From: Aedes albopictus
Taxonomy: Eukaryota > Arthropoda > Insecta > Diptera > Culicidae
Assembly (NCBI RefSeq): GCF_035046485.1
Contig: NC_085138.1
Span: 61,434,580-61,498,579, forward strand
Reading direction: 5' to 3'
DNA: 64,000 nt
A program made the position numbers and the translations under genes. Position 1 is the first letter of the stretch. Each line of letters begins with the position of its first letter. The notes beneath the pieces are model-generated. The model did no database searches and was not told the DNA's origin. It worked only from the letters and a program-made list of their open reading frames with translations. Positions 45,790 through 56,433 of the stretch are shown piece after piece.

Positions 45790-47340
45790 CCGTTACGCAG
45801 GGCTCTGCATGTAAAAGCCTGGTACTGCGTTTCAATAAGGTTGACGATTTTACGCGGAACTCTCTTGCGTTTCAGGGCACTCCACAGATATTCGTGGTTC
45901 AAGCGATCGAAAACTTTTTCGTAGTCAATAAATGCAAAATAGAGAGACTCTTGGAATTCGTTGACCTACTTCTGGTTGATACAGAAGGTGACAATATAGT
46001 CCACACATGATCATCCTGCACGGAATCATGCCTACTGCCGCCGGAGGGACACGTCTATCTTCTCCTGTATTCGATTTAGGATAACTTTGCGCAGAACTTT
46101 GAGAAAAATACACAGTAACACGATGTCACACTAGTTGTGGCAAACAGTAATATCCCCCTTTTTGGGAATCTTCACTAAGACGCCTTGCATCCAGTCGGTC
46201 GGAAAAGTCGCGGTGTCCCAAAAATTACAGAATATGTGATGCCACATTTGCGCGGATAGCATGGAGTCAGCTTTGAGCATCTCAGCTGATATACGATCGA
46301 CACCGGGAGCCTTGTTGGACTTCATGCAGTAATGGTACCTCAGAGTTGACAAGGGTAATGCACCGTATCCTATTAAGTGGTTCAGGCTTAGATGTTGATG
46401 GCTGGTCGCACGTCGAAACTTGAAGAAGTTTTTCGAAGTGGTCAAATCAACGTTTTAGCTAGTCAGTTGGGTCGGTGAGTAACTGCAGTTGGCGTCGTGA
46501 GATGTCGTAGAGGAGGCGGATATCGTTGGTTGTGGTGGCTTTCTCCGCTTCTTCAACTAGGGAGTCCACCCGTCCCACGCTCGCTTGTCCGGTCTGTAGC
46601 AGCGTTTGACTTCCTTTTCTCGGACCGAATACCGTAGCCGAGACTTGTGTTTGACTGCTCTGGTTCTTAACCGCTCTATCGCGGCCTTTGATTCTCTGCG
46701 TTCCTCAATCTTCCGCCAGGTACCATCAGTGAATCTCCAAGTCGGCGGGTGTTGAATCGTTGTCCGAGTCTTTCCTCCTGCTGCTGGATTTGAGCAATGC
46801 GTAGCCGGATCTCGCCGACCAAAAGGTGATGCTCAGACGCGATATCAGCGCTGCGTTTACTCCGAACATCAAAAAGGATCCGTCTTCATTTTCGGCTGAT
46901 GCAGATGTGGAGGTCGATATGGTTATCAGTATGTCAATCACAAGAAAACCACGTGACTTGATGCATTGGTCGATAGGGAAAAAGTGAGCCTCCAATCACC
47001 AGGTCGTTGTTGCTACAAAACTTTGCAGGCAGCTCACGGGTTTCACTCATTTCTCCATGACCTCCCATGCCACGCTCATAGTCCGTGTTGTCGGAGCCGA
47101 TTTTCGCGTTGATGTCACCTGTGCAGATCATGATATCGCCTTTTGAAACTTTATCCGCAACGGCATTCAATTCACTGTAGAAATTCTCCTTGTCCTGTAG
47201 CTCGGCAGAATCGGTCGATGCGTAACTTTGCATTATCGTGAGGTTGCGAACCCGTGGTCTGAATCTGGAGCTCTTACTTGATAAACGCCGCCTGATCCTG
47301 GGCTCTAAGTAGAAAATTTTCATGCCACAAAAGTTCAGCT
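45790..47340 (-). pseudogene. RTE-like LINE fragment B (endonuclease and N-terminal RT)
   Basis: The minus strand shows an endonuclease segment (46934-47323: IMQSYASTDSAELQDKENFY, CTGDINAKIGSDNTDYERG) and RT (46131-46445: NKAPGVDRISAEMLKAD, DWMQGVLVKIPKKGD; near 45900: FIDYEKVFDRLNHE). The 5' part continues beyond 47539 (SNVPRYRSVGF near 47600) and again beyond the copia element (49437-49740). Frame breaks are frequent. It belongs to a different subfamily from LINE A, judged by the endonuclease sequence. Confidence 0.85.
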
Positions 47341-47371
47341 TATTGGACGCAGTGGCTTAATTTCCCCAACA

Positions 47372-47539
47372 GGGGCTGTTCATAAACCACGTAGACCAAA
47401 ATTTGGCCATCTCAGACCCCCCTCCCCCCTCGTAGACTTTTGTCCATACAAAAATTTAGAAATTTGTATGGAGCGTAGACTTTGGCCAGATCCCTCCCCC
47501 CCTCCTCCCAAAAAGTCTACGTGGTTTATGAACGGCCCC
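47372..47539. mobile_element. MITE with GGGGCTGTTCATAAACCACG ends (second copy)
   Basis: Same ends and C-rich tracts as 31636-31805. ACA flanks both sides. It is inserted in the endonuclease of LINE B. Confidence 0.9.
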
Positions 47540-47634
47540 ACACGGGAGAAAAAAAAAATAAAACCAACACTTCGGTATCGGGGAACGTTGCTGCCTCGAA
47601 TACAGGAATGTACCTGTCCCGATATGGTAGTTTG

Positions 47635-49436
47635 TGTTGGTAGGGTGTAATGAAAGAACAACCGTCTAGTACAAGCACAGAGAGAGAACTAAATTTTATT
47701 GATTACAATATAATTACAGGCTACTATGATTGAAATATTCTTCCGAGATTGCTTCGCTATCACTCCTCCTCAAGCTCGGAAGACAACATACAGAACAATT
47801 CGAGCTTGATTACATCACCTTTCGTCACTTCATGAAACTTGGTGCGTTTTCTTCCCTTTCTTCCATCGACCAGAGTAATCCGACTTGAGTATGATCGCAC
47901 CGACAGGCACACCATTCGACGTCTGGCTCCTCCTGCTTGTCGGTTGACCCTCCTACCAGAAAACCTCCATGGAGCGATGTTGATTCAATGCCGCCACCGC
48001 TGGGGTCTTTGCCATGCTGGTACTCATCGCCGCCGGCCCACGTGTTGATGAGAATATCCCGGTCCATGTTCAGCGAATACAGTCCTCCAGTCATGGTGGC
48101 TGCCGCGATTACCTTGCCGTGTTTGAGAATGCGGCAACCGTTAGTGTCGAAACAAATAACAGCTTCTTTGGATGCCAATTTCTTCACTGATATAAGGTTT
48201 GATTTCAATTCCGGCACGTACAGCACTTCCGCAAGAGTGATTCGGTTGAGGCTGCCATCAGGAGAAAGGAGCACAATGCGACATGACCCCATGCCGGCGG
48301 AGCTGGTCGTTCTCCCATCCGCGAGACTTACCTCCTGCTTTACGGTATTGTCCAAGGTGTAGAACAAATCCACATCCGCACACATGTGGGATGATGCGCC
48401 CGAATCCATCAGCCACCCATTGGAGAAGTTTGGTTTTCGTCTAGCCAGAAAGAAATATTCTTCGAGGATTTCTTGACGGGCTGATCGTGTCCTGGGCACG
48501 TTCCGTCTCGTTGGTTGATCTTCCGATTTTTCGTCGATGATCCGTTGTTCCGCCAACGCCTTGCAATGCTTCTCTTTATGACCGGGCTTCAGGCAGTACT
48601 TACAAACCAGTTTCCTCCTGTCCACGCCAGCCATCAGCAAAGACTCGTTGGGCACCTTTTCGCAGCGTTTTGCTACTTCATCTACGAGCTTGGACTTGAT
48701 TAGTTCCAACGTTAGCTCGTCGTCGGATCTACTCTCCAGAGCAGTGGTGAGTGTATTGAACGACTCCGGAAGGCTTCGAAGCACCATTGCAACTTGCAGA
48801 TTTTCATCCAAATCTTGGCCTGCCAAAGTCAATCGCTCGAAGAGGTCCTCCATCTCAAAGATATGTCGTTCTATATCCTCACCATCGCTGTACCGCTTCT
48901 CACACATTTGCTTCAGGAGGGATACCTTTGATGTCAAGGTTGCTTTTTCGTAGTGACGGCGGAGGCTCTCCCAGGTGTCCCGAGCCGTTTTTATGCCTTC
49001 GATGAGGTTCAGTTGGCTATCCTCAAGCAACAGGCCAATCGTCGCTCGCGCCTTCTGGTCTCCGTTGTCCCACAATCGAACTCTTGCTTCATCAGCTGCT
49101 CCAGGTCCAGCACCCAGTTCTGGTCGGTTCTCGGTCACGAACTGCCACAATTCTTCGCGAACTAGCAGAAACTCCACCTTTTGCTTCCAGATACTGTAAT
49201 TGCTTCCATTCAGCTTGGCAATTCCCAAACGATCCATTTTTGCTTGCAGTGTGAAAAAATTTTCGGCTTGTTTATTGGTTGCTCTTGGTTACGGCGGGGC
49301 CCACAACCTGTTGGTAGGGTGTAATGAAAGAACAACCGTCTAGTACAAGCACAGAGAGAGAACTAAATTTTATTGATTACAATATAATTACAGGCTACTA
49401 TGATTGAAATATTCTTCCGAGATTGCTTCGCTATCA
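47635..49436 (-). mobile_element. Compact copia-type element with identical 128-bp LTRs and 5-bp duplication
   Basis: The LTRs (47635-47762 and 49309-49436) start TGTTGGTAGGG and end CGCTATCA. By eye they are identical. GTTTG flanks both ends. On the minus strand a PBS GGTTGTGGGCCC follows the 5' LTR (plus about 49297-49308), matching the internal initiator-tRNA site known from Drosophila copia, and a purine-rich GAGGAGGAG precedes the 3' LTR. The total is 1,802 bp, far too short for a full copia element: integrase, RT and RNase H are missing. It lies in LINE B and in the CREB3-like intron. Confidence 0.93.
47825..49237 (-). CDS. Copia Gag and protease domain ORF of the compact element
   Basis: This intact 470-residue ORF starts ATG (MDRLGIAKLNGSNYSIWKQK). 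Residues 5-200 are copia Gag (KVEFLLVREELWQFV, DTWESLRRHYEK, VAMVLRSLPESF). A CCHC zinc knuckle (CKYCLKPGHKEKHC) lies near residue 215, and the protease motif MDSGASSHM follows near 276, with AEVLYVPELKSNLISVKKL near 340. After GGLYSLN the sequence leaves the usual polyprotein and ends with about 75 unplaced residues, consistent with an internal deletion fused to a 3' segment. It could in principle supply Gag and protease only. Confidence 0.92.
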   Translation of the reverse strand: MDRLGIAKLNGSNYSIWKQKVEFLLVREELWQFVTENRPELGAGPGAADEARVRLWDNGDQKARATIGLLLEDSQLNLIEGIKTARDTWESLRRHYEKATLTSKVSLLKQMCEKRYSDGEDIERHIFEMEDLFERLTLAGQDLDENLQVAMVLRSLPESFNTLTTALESRSDDELTLELIKSKLVDEVAKRCEKVPNESLLMAGVDRRKLVCKYCLKPGHKEKHCKALAEQRIIDEKSEDQPTRRNVPRTRSARQEILEEYFFLARRKPNFSNGWLMDSGASSHMCADVDLFYTLDNTVKQEVSLADGRTTSSAGMGSCRIVLLSPDGSLNRITLAEVLYVPELKSNLISVKKLASKEAVICFDTNGCRILKHGKVIAAATMTGGLYSLNMDRDILINTWAGGDEYQHGKDPSGGGIESTSLHGGFLVGGSTDKQEEPDVEWCACRCDHTQVGLLWSMEEREENAPSFMK

Positions 49437-49913
49437 GTTTGTGTTCACCAAAGTAAGACCAACGGACTTCACTTGGTCCTAGGATTGGCGAATTGTGTCA
49501 GTTTGCCTTGCTGAGCTAGCGTTAAATGTAGATGCCATTAAATCAGTTCGTGGTCTTTCTCTGTTTTTTTCTTGAACGGTTTGTTGATATTCAGGAATAG
49601 TAGGTTGTTGACCTAAGGCTGCCATCTTATGTATACCTACCGGTGGAAGGGCATTTCATATTCAGCCGCTGGATGCCAGAACAGACGCTGTTTGAGTCGC
49701 ACCTCCTTGATTAACAAACGCTCGGGACGTACCTTCTCAATGTAGCTGCACTACAACTAAGCACACAACTCTTAGCTGACGGTTCACGTGCCATCGTGGA
49801 AGCTTGAGGTAGGAACTTCCATCTTGCAAATGACCCTAGTTTGTCTGTCAGCAAGCTATCTTTACGGTCATTGAACATGACGTATGTCGGTGCTATTTTT
49901 CTTCGCACGACGT
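49437..49913 (-). other. Remnant of LINE B 5' region and unassigned sequence
   Basis: The sequence next to the copia element continues LINE B on the minus strand (YFGEHK-like codons just after 49437). An AACAGACGCTGTTTGAG segment near 49680 resembles one near 45540 in LINE A's 5' region. No ORF. Confidence 0.5.
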
Positions 49914-50189
49914 TATAGCACCGACGAACCGACGTGACAATGGCGATCCAAAACTGTCCCTCCCTAATTTAACGGTCGACCAGCGAAGCGAGCGATCGCT
50001 TCTGTCAAATCAGCACAGACGCGAACCGTTTCCTATATGAACACACGGGGGTTTGGTGTCGAGCTATCAAATCATCGCGAGCCGTTATAGAGGTGGCGAT
50101 AGTGTTCGGCTATTTTTCATCATGGCGTCGCGGACAACAAATTTGAATTTATTTGTTCTAGCTGTCACGTCGGTTCGTCGGTGGTTATA
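49914..50189. mobile_element. TA-type MITE with TATAGCACCGACGAACCG ends
   Basis: TATAGCACCGACGAACCGAC faces GTCGGTTCGTCGGTGGTTATA over about 26 bp. Terminal TA duplication is likely. Non-coding. Confidence 0.75.
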
Positions 50190-50190
50190 G

Positions 50191-50266
50191 ACTGTATGGA
50201 ACAGAATAATATGCGGAGGTTTTACGAAACTGTAAAACCTCCGCATATCATTTTGTTCCATACAGT
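50191..50266. repeat. 76-nt perfect-type hairpin with 35-bp arms
   Basis: ACTGTATGGAACAGAATAAT...GTTTTAC (50191-50225) pairs with 50232-50266 through 33 Watson-Crick pairs, one G-U and one mismatch, with a 6-nt loop. It directly follows the MITE at 49914-50189. It could be a miniature foldback element or a small-RNA hairpin. No flanking duplication is obvious. Confidence 0.8.
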
Positions 50267-50544
50267 TTTACGAATGAGTAATGACATTCTCCTCACATAG
50301 CTTCTTCTTTCTGAAAAAAAAAAAATTTGAGCAGTACCTATTAGTTCCCGCTTTGCTATGCTAACGAAACCGGTTTCCCACATGACTTCTTAAGAAGCCA
50401 TGGAATGATTCCAGTTGAAAACTTTAAAAGGAGTCAGACTTTCGAAGACCGTGAACATTTCTATGATCTCTTGGGTATAACAGAAATTTCATGAAGTTTT
50501 TATGGAACTCTAATATGGTCCTAATCCAGCTACAATGCAAATGC

Positions 50545-50745
50545 CAGTGGCGTCTCGTAACCTTACTTTTTACCTGTTCAACAACCAACTTGCAATTGCG
50601 GAGGATTCAGGATCAGAATCAAATTGCAAATAGACGGAAACGGCTAGTATCGTCATTTTCTACAAATTACAAGACAGTTTGTTGACAAAATTCAAGAATT
50701 TACATTCGTTGAACAGGTAGATTTGAGGTTAGGGAATCGCCACTG
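50545..50745. mobile_element. hAT-type MITE with CAGTGGCG ends (copy 2)
   Basis: Ends CAGTGGCGTCTCGTAACC and GGTTAGGGAATCGCCACTG, flanked by perfect GCAAATGC (50537-50544 and 50746-50753). It is about 80% similar by eye to the copy at 34300-34510. Confidence 0.9.
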
Positions 50746-50753
50746 GCAAATGC

Positions 50754-51435
50754 AAATATATACATGTTTCAAACAAATATAATTTATAACTCAAAGCCAC
50801 ACTATGTCGGTTAAGCACACTACTAGATTTCAAATAAAGCGGATTCCGGTCCATCAACGAAAAAACAGTATTCGCTGTTATTAAACAGACTTGAACAACC
50901 AACATGCATTCGTCACCTTTCAAATTGAGGAAACACACAATCATATTGCAGCTCAGCGCAGCCACAAGACGGCGCACGCCGGCCGCATACATTTCGCCAC
51001 AAAGTCTACTCAAACTTGAAACATCCCTTTCCCTTGCGTTTCATGGTGTCATGCCTCGTGTGTGTCTAGGAGGAGCTCTTAGTTGTCTTTGACGTGCGGA
51101 TGACGATGGGAATGGGCTTACACATTTTTGTGCTGCTCACACTCTCAACAACTCGAACCCTGAGTAGTAAATGCACAACAGACTGACGCGGGTTGCATAT
51201 ATCACAAAGAAGCAATCTAGGTCAGTAATAACGATTTTAATGGCTTCGCTTCTCGGTTTCTCTGGTAGATGCATTATTCTTCTGGAGCTTCCGCTGACCG
51301 AGATGTGGAATGCGATTTTATTAGTGCAGGAAAAATGTGACCTTTCTAAATGCACTTAATCCTCTGCTGTCCATGGTAGCCCCTGAGTGTGTACATTAAC
51401 TGGATTTCTTCTTTTAACAACGTTACATCTCAACA
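50754..51435 (+). other. Intron sequence of the CREB3-like gene, no feature
   Basis: No domain-bearing ORF or repeat ends recognised. Confidence 0.4.
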
Positions 51436-51791
51436 GGAAGCAATCAGTGAAGTACTAGATTGAAAGTAGTGAGCTGGATTTTTGTATGGTGAGATGATCA
51501 ATTCTCCATTTCTGCAATGAAATGGCGCAAACAGCGTGGGTTATATGATTTCTTGACTAATTTGGTGCTGTTTGAGCAAAAGTTTGGGTAACTGCATTGT
51601 TGTATTATTTATTTCTTGCAACTTCAACAACACAGTTACCCAAACTTTTGCTCAAACAGCATCAAATTAGGCAAGAAATCTTATAACCCACGCTGTTTGC
51701 ACCATTTTATTGCAGAAATGGAGAATCGATCATCTCACCATACAAAAATCCAGCTCACTACTTTCAATCTAGTACTTCACTGATTGCCTCC
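51436..51791. mobile_element. 356-bp near-perfect hairpin MITE (copy 3)
   Basis: Same family as 13262-13616 and 13621-13975 (GGAAGCAATCAGTGAAG to CTTCACTGATTGCCTCC). The right flank is TA; the left flank has lost it (CA). It lies in the CREB3-like intron, about 320 bp before the next exon. Confidence 0.9.
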
Positions 51792-52111
51792 TACTGGGAC
51801 AGAGCCTGTTGCTCTGCTTAGTGTTCTATCAACTTTTGCAATCGTATATGTCATCATGAAGTTAGTGGTACCTACAGCTTGCCCGAAAGGTTTGGATTAT
51901 GGCAGAAATAGGCCTTACAAACCAATATGCAGGAAATATAGATGATATTTATGATTGAATTGAACTCTAAATGTATATTTTGAACATTTTCTCACTGGTA
52001 GTTTTCACACAGCGAGTTCTTAAAATAATCCTTCGCATTATTTATTTTATGAAAAATCTACGAATATCAATCGTCTTACGATCTTTTCCATTATTCTTCT
52101 CCCCTTCACAG

Positions 52112-53344
52112 TGACCCAACCGTAGACTACGAGGCCCTCAGTCCCGCCATCTCATCACCCGGACCATCCATTAGCGAACGTGGCGGATTGAATTCTCCAC
52201 CTCGCTATGTCAAACAACCGATTCAGCAACCAATCCAAAAGCAACAGATCGTAGTTCAACAACCGGTCCAACAGCAAACGCTTGCTTTACCGGTGACCGC
52301 AACTCCTCCGTCGGCCGCGACATCAACCCTAACTAAAAATGGCAAGGTGTACCAAACGGTCAAAACTGTTGTTACCAGCAGCGGTACGCAGAACCGGAAG
52401 AACCCCACAAAGGTTATCGTTGAAAAGGTTACCCCAGAATACGATGCCGGTACGATACTGAGCAAGGATCAACTGCACACGACAACACAGCTGGCCAACG
52501 GAAAGGAAGTCAAAATCTATCGCGTTGCATCGCTGAAGAACGGTCAAACGGTAAACGTTGCTTCCGGTGCCAATGCCAACAAAAAAGTTACGTTGCAGCT
52601 CAAAAATGGAGCTTCTGCTAATACGGTTGCAACTAAAACCGGAGGCACGGTTTTCCTGAACAACAAAAGTGTGGTTTTGTCTTCTGCACCGGGAAACGGC
52701 CAGACAGCAGTTCGGAAATTTATTCGCGTTCAGCAACAGCAACAGCACAATGGACGTCCGATCTTGGTTCCGGTTTCGATCCAGGACTTGCGTACCATCA
52801 AAATCGTGAACTCGGCCAATCTGAAGCCCAAATCGGCTAATATCAAATTGGCCGCGGCCAACCTGCTGCAGCAATCGAAGCAAGGGCTGATCCAGAAGAA
52901 CGTTGTCCTCTCCAAGGAGCAACTGATGGTGGATGACAGTGATGCGGCGCAAACTTCGGACAGCGAGAGTTTCGTGTTCGAGGACATCATGCAGCAAAGC
53001 AGCTCGGTAATTGAACAGGTGGAGCGCCAGCAGAAACAACAGCAGCAGCAGTTGTCCAGCGATTCGGATGCCGACATGGACCAGGATGACGATTTGGATG
53101 GGGACGACGATAGCTTGACCGGCGGATCGAAACAGAATGCATCCGGAGGTTATCAGAAGCTGGTGTTGACGACGGAGGAGAAACGCTTGTTGGCCAAGGA
53201 AGGCATTAGCCTGCCCACGAGCTATCCGTTGACCAAGCATGAGGAGCGGGAACTGAAACGGATTCGACGAAAGATTCGCAACAAGATTTCCGCTCAGGAT
53301 TCACGCAAACGGAAGAAGGAATATGTCGATGGGCTGGAGGAACG
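52112..53344 (+). CDS. CREB3-family bZIP transcription factor, central exon with basic region
   Basis: This exon follows CCCCTTCACAG (acceptor) and ends AACG|GTGAGT at 53344. Its first base completes the split codon from 42295 ([19 protein letters not shown]). It encodes about 410 residues: a Gln- and Lys-rich middle, a poly-Q run and an acidic tract ([18 protein letters not shown]), then the conserved block [39 protein letters not shown] and [20 protein letters not shown], which is the DNA-binding basic region with its family-specific N-terminal extension. This block resembles CREB3/CREB3L3 more than CrebA (CREB3L1/2 type). Family members are ER-membrane-anchored and released by proteolysis. 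The zipper and membrane segment would lie in later exons, not found in 53345-64000. Confidence 0.92.
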
Positions 53345-54930
53345 GTGAGTAAATTACCTTAAACCATACAATTGCAAAACTATTGTTCTGCCTAGTCAAT
53401 ATAGACATCAACCGGGCCTAACGTTTTTCGGAATTCGGAGAAGGGAATGAATGTTAGTTGGAAAAACATTGCTTATAGCAGTGGTGCTCAGGCTGGACGA
53501 TACCGCGGGTCAAATTTGCAATTCGGGATCGTCCTGCGGGCCGCATAAAACATCGATGCACAAAAACAACAAAAAGAACAATTCCAAAAAATATTTATTA
53601 AAGATCTGAACTGTTCAGAACTTGTGTAAGGGTCAAACTTTATAATCTATTGCCATTCGTTGAGATCAATTTTGATTCATAAGTTTGGTTGAGAAAAACG
53701 TTTGAGCTTCAAATTGAAATTCAAACAAACAATTTAGAAGTTGCCCCTAGAATTGCCTTGAAGCCACTTGAAGAACTTGTCAAGCAGCTTTAACAAGAAT
53801 TTCTTTAGAATCGCTTCAAAAAAGTTTGCTGGATTTCCACCTGAAATTTCTTGTGGAGTTGCTCCACAAGGTTTTCGAGAAATTTCTTGAAGTTTCTTTT
53901 AGTTTTTCTAGAATTCTCTTGAAACACTTCCAAGAGCTCCTTTTAGATTTGCCTTTGGAACTGCCCTGAAGTTACTACAGGAATTCCTCATTAATCGTTT
54001 CCAAGAATTTTTCCTAGAATAGCTTCCGGATTTTTCCGAAAATTTTCCAGGAGTTTCTTGAAGATTTTAGTAAATTCTTTCCATAAGTCGCTTCTAAAGT
54101 TCATCATTAAATTTCTTCAAAAATTAGATTTTTTAACCATTGTTTCCGGAAGTTTCTTCAACATTATCTTCTACAGTTGCTGCATAAGTTGCTTCAAATT
54201 TATTGTTCAAATTTTCCTCAGGCGTTCCTCCTGAAAATTCTCTTTTTGTTGCTCGAGGAAATTATTCTAAAGTTGTTTAACAAATTTCTGTTGGAGTGGC
54301 ACCAGAAAAATTTTCTAGGAGATGCTCCTATAATTTCCATGCAGTATCGCCACAACTTTCTCATTGAGTTTCTTCAAGTTTATTTCCTCCAGGATGATTT
54401 GAGTTTCTCCAAATATTTCGCTTAAAGTTGCTTAAAATTTTTCTTCAATAATGTTTCCTGGAGTTTCTCCAAAAATGTATGCAAAAGTTTTTCCAAAAGG
54501 ACACAGGAAACGCTTTATGAATCTCGCCTGAGATTTTTTTTTTCTTTAAGTTCGTTCAGGAGTTTCGCTTGGACAATTTAAATGGGATTCGTTAGTTTTG
54601 TTTCGAAAAACGTGTCTTATAATAGAAATTTAAACAAACAGTGAAAATTAAACAATGTTGGCAACCAAGTTTAGATTTGTTGAGAATTTGGCAAAAACTT
54701 CGTGCTTTGTGTTTTTATGTTGTTCGGAAAGGCGAAATGTGAAATATTTGCTCAGCGTTGCATTGACTGCGCTTAAAAACAGCAACTAATTTTTAAATGA
54801 TTCAAGATTACATTTTTAACAAACTTTCATTTGATTCGTACCACGCAGCCAAGGGCTGAAAGTCTACAATCACGAAACGCGACGCGAGATAAGACACGAC
54901 ACTTATGGTTCTTACAATCGTCAAAATAAT
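53345..54930. other. Intron-like sequence with hAT remnant and degenerate repeats
   Basis: 53480-53560 (CAGTGGTGCTCAGGCTGG...GCGGGCCGCA) looks like an old hAT terminus. From about 53700 to 54560 there is degenerate 'ttgaagtttcttcaag' and 'tttccagga' repeat material of the class seen at 8990-11120. No zipper-encoding exon is recognisable. Confidence 0.5.
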
Positions 54931-55448
54931 TAAAAAATTACCTTAATGCCGACCGGTTTCGGGCTCGATGCAGCCCATCTACGGGACAATGTCCGACTGA
55001 TTGCGCTGTTCCAAGTTGGGAGAGAGAGAATGCTACTGCTGCTGGTGGTTCGTGTCGACGAAATCGAATAGACTCGACATGATGGGAGGATCGTCTTCAT
55101 TCATCAGCGGTTTTTGGGCATTGCTGATAAACATTGACTCCCATGCGTTTAAGTGGGAAGCTTTTCTTACAGTTTTAACGATCTAGGTTAAGGAACGATA
55201 CTTGGATCAAACGTTGAGCATGTTAAACTCCCAACACAATACGATAAAATTCACTGTAGAGAAGGAAGTAGAAGGGAGACTCCCCTTTCTCGATCTGTTG
55301 ATCAGTAGAAAAGAAGACAGCACGTTGAAATTCGGGATCTACCGCAAGCCCACCTCCACCGACAGATACATCACTTCGGATTCCAATCACTTCGGTGCCC
55401 AGAAGCAAGCCGCCTTCCACTCTATGGCACACCGGTTGTTCAACGTAC
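54931..55448 (+). pseudogene. Penelope-like element fragment (reverse transcriptase)
   Basis: The plus-strand frame from 55202 reads DQTLSMLNSQHNTIKFTVEKE, then EGRLPFLDLLISRKED, LKFGIYRKPTSTDRYI and SDSNHFGAQKQAAFHSM, the segment downstream of the catalytic motif in Penelope RTs. The 5' RT and catalytic residues are absent and the 3' part runs into the gap. GACCGGTTTCGGGCTCGATG near 54952 may belong to the element's terminal repeat (inference). Confidence 0.8.
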
Positions 55449-55948
55449 NNNNNNNNNNNNNNNNNNNNNNNNNNNNNNNNNNNNNNNNNNNNNNNNNNNN
55501 NNNNNNNNNNNNNNNNNNNNNNNNNNNNNNNNNNNNNNNNNNNNNNNNNNNNNNNNNNNNNNNNNNNNNNNNNNNNNNNNNNNNNNNNNNNNNNNNNNNN
55601 NNNNNNNNNNNNNNNNNNNNNNNNNNNNNNNNNNNNNNNNNNNNNNNNNNNNNNNNNNNNNNNNNNNNNNNNNNNNNNNNNNNNNNNNNNNNNNNNNNNN
55701 NNNNNNNNNNNNNNNNNNNNNNNNNNNNNNNNNNNNNNNNNNNNNNNNNNNNNNNNNNNNNNNNNNNNNNNNNNNNNNNNNNNNNNNNNNNNNNNNNNNN
55801 NNNNNNNNNNNNNNNNNNNNNNNNNNNNNNNNNNNNNNNNNNNNNNNNNNNNNNNNNNNNNNNNNNNNNNNNNNNNNNNNNNNNNNNNNNNNNNNNNNNN
55901 NNNNNNNNNNNNNNNNNNNNNNNNNNNNNNNNNNNNNNNNNNNNNNNN
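55449..55948. other. Assembly gap (500 N)
   Basis: Exactly 500 N, conventional placeholder. It truncates the Penelope fragment and could hide other sequence, including an exon of the CREB3-like gene. Confidence 0.99.
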
Positions 55949-56433
55949 TTTGTATGGGAGCGATTTCTCGAATCACACCTCGTCGCATTTTGTACTGGAC
56001 GGAGCTGTCAAGCAGTTGCCCAACTGTCAAAAGGTGATTTCAAAAAATTTCTTTGAAATTGATTTTAGGTACCAAAATAGAGTTCTAAAAATCTGAAAAA
56101 AATCATAGCGACTCAGAAAAAGGTGCTCTTTTGTTTAAAAATAAAAAAAAAACATTGATTTTTTCTTAATTTAAAAACCCAATTTCTCAGAGTTATTCTT
56201 GTTTGCACATTGTCTTGCCCCTAGCCCCTCTCCCTAGAGCGTTACGTAATTTGTGGACGGCGCCTTAGTTTTGTTTCCTAATGATCGCCCTTCAGAAAAA
56301 TATGCACAATGTCAAAGAAACAGAACATAAACAAAATTCTCAAAACAAAACGGTGTTTGCAAAGTTTTTTATTGAAAATGAAGATTTTCAGATGGATTTA
56401 TTCGTAAACTAATCGGTTCTCCTCAGTGAAACT
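55949..56433. other. Upstream flank of JKAMP
   Basis: No ORF with domains. GCGTTACGTAATTTGTGGAC near 56238 resembles one end of the GGGGCTGTCCAT MITE class. TTCTCCTCAG at 56417-56426 is an acceptor-like site 7 nt before the JKAMP ATG, so an upstream non-coding exon may exist. Confidence 0.4.

Noticed and set aside
52112..53344. Assignment as CrebA ortholog
   Set aside because: The block before the basic region ([31 protein letters not shown]) is closer to CREB3/CREB3L3 than to CrebA/CREB3L1-2 (which I recall as having [20 protein letters not shown]). I therefore give no gene symbol.
55202..56096. Long plus-strand ORFs across N
   Set aside because: Most of their length is the 500-N gap. Only the 55202-55448 part is real sequence and it is a Penelope fragment.
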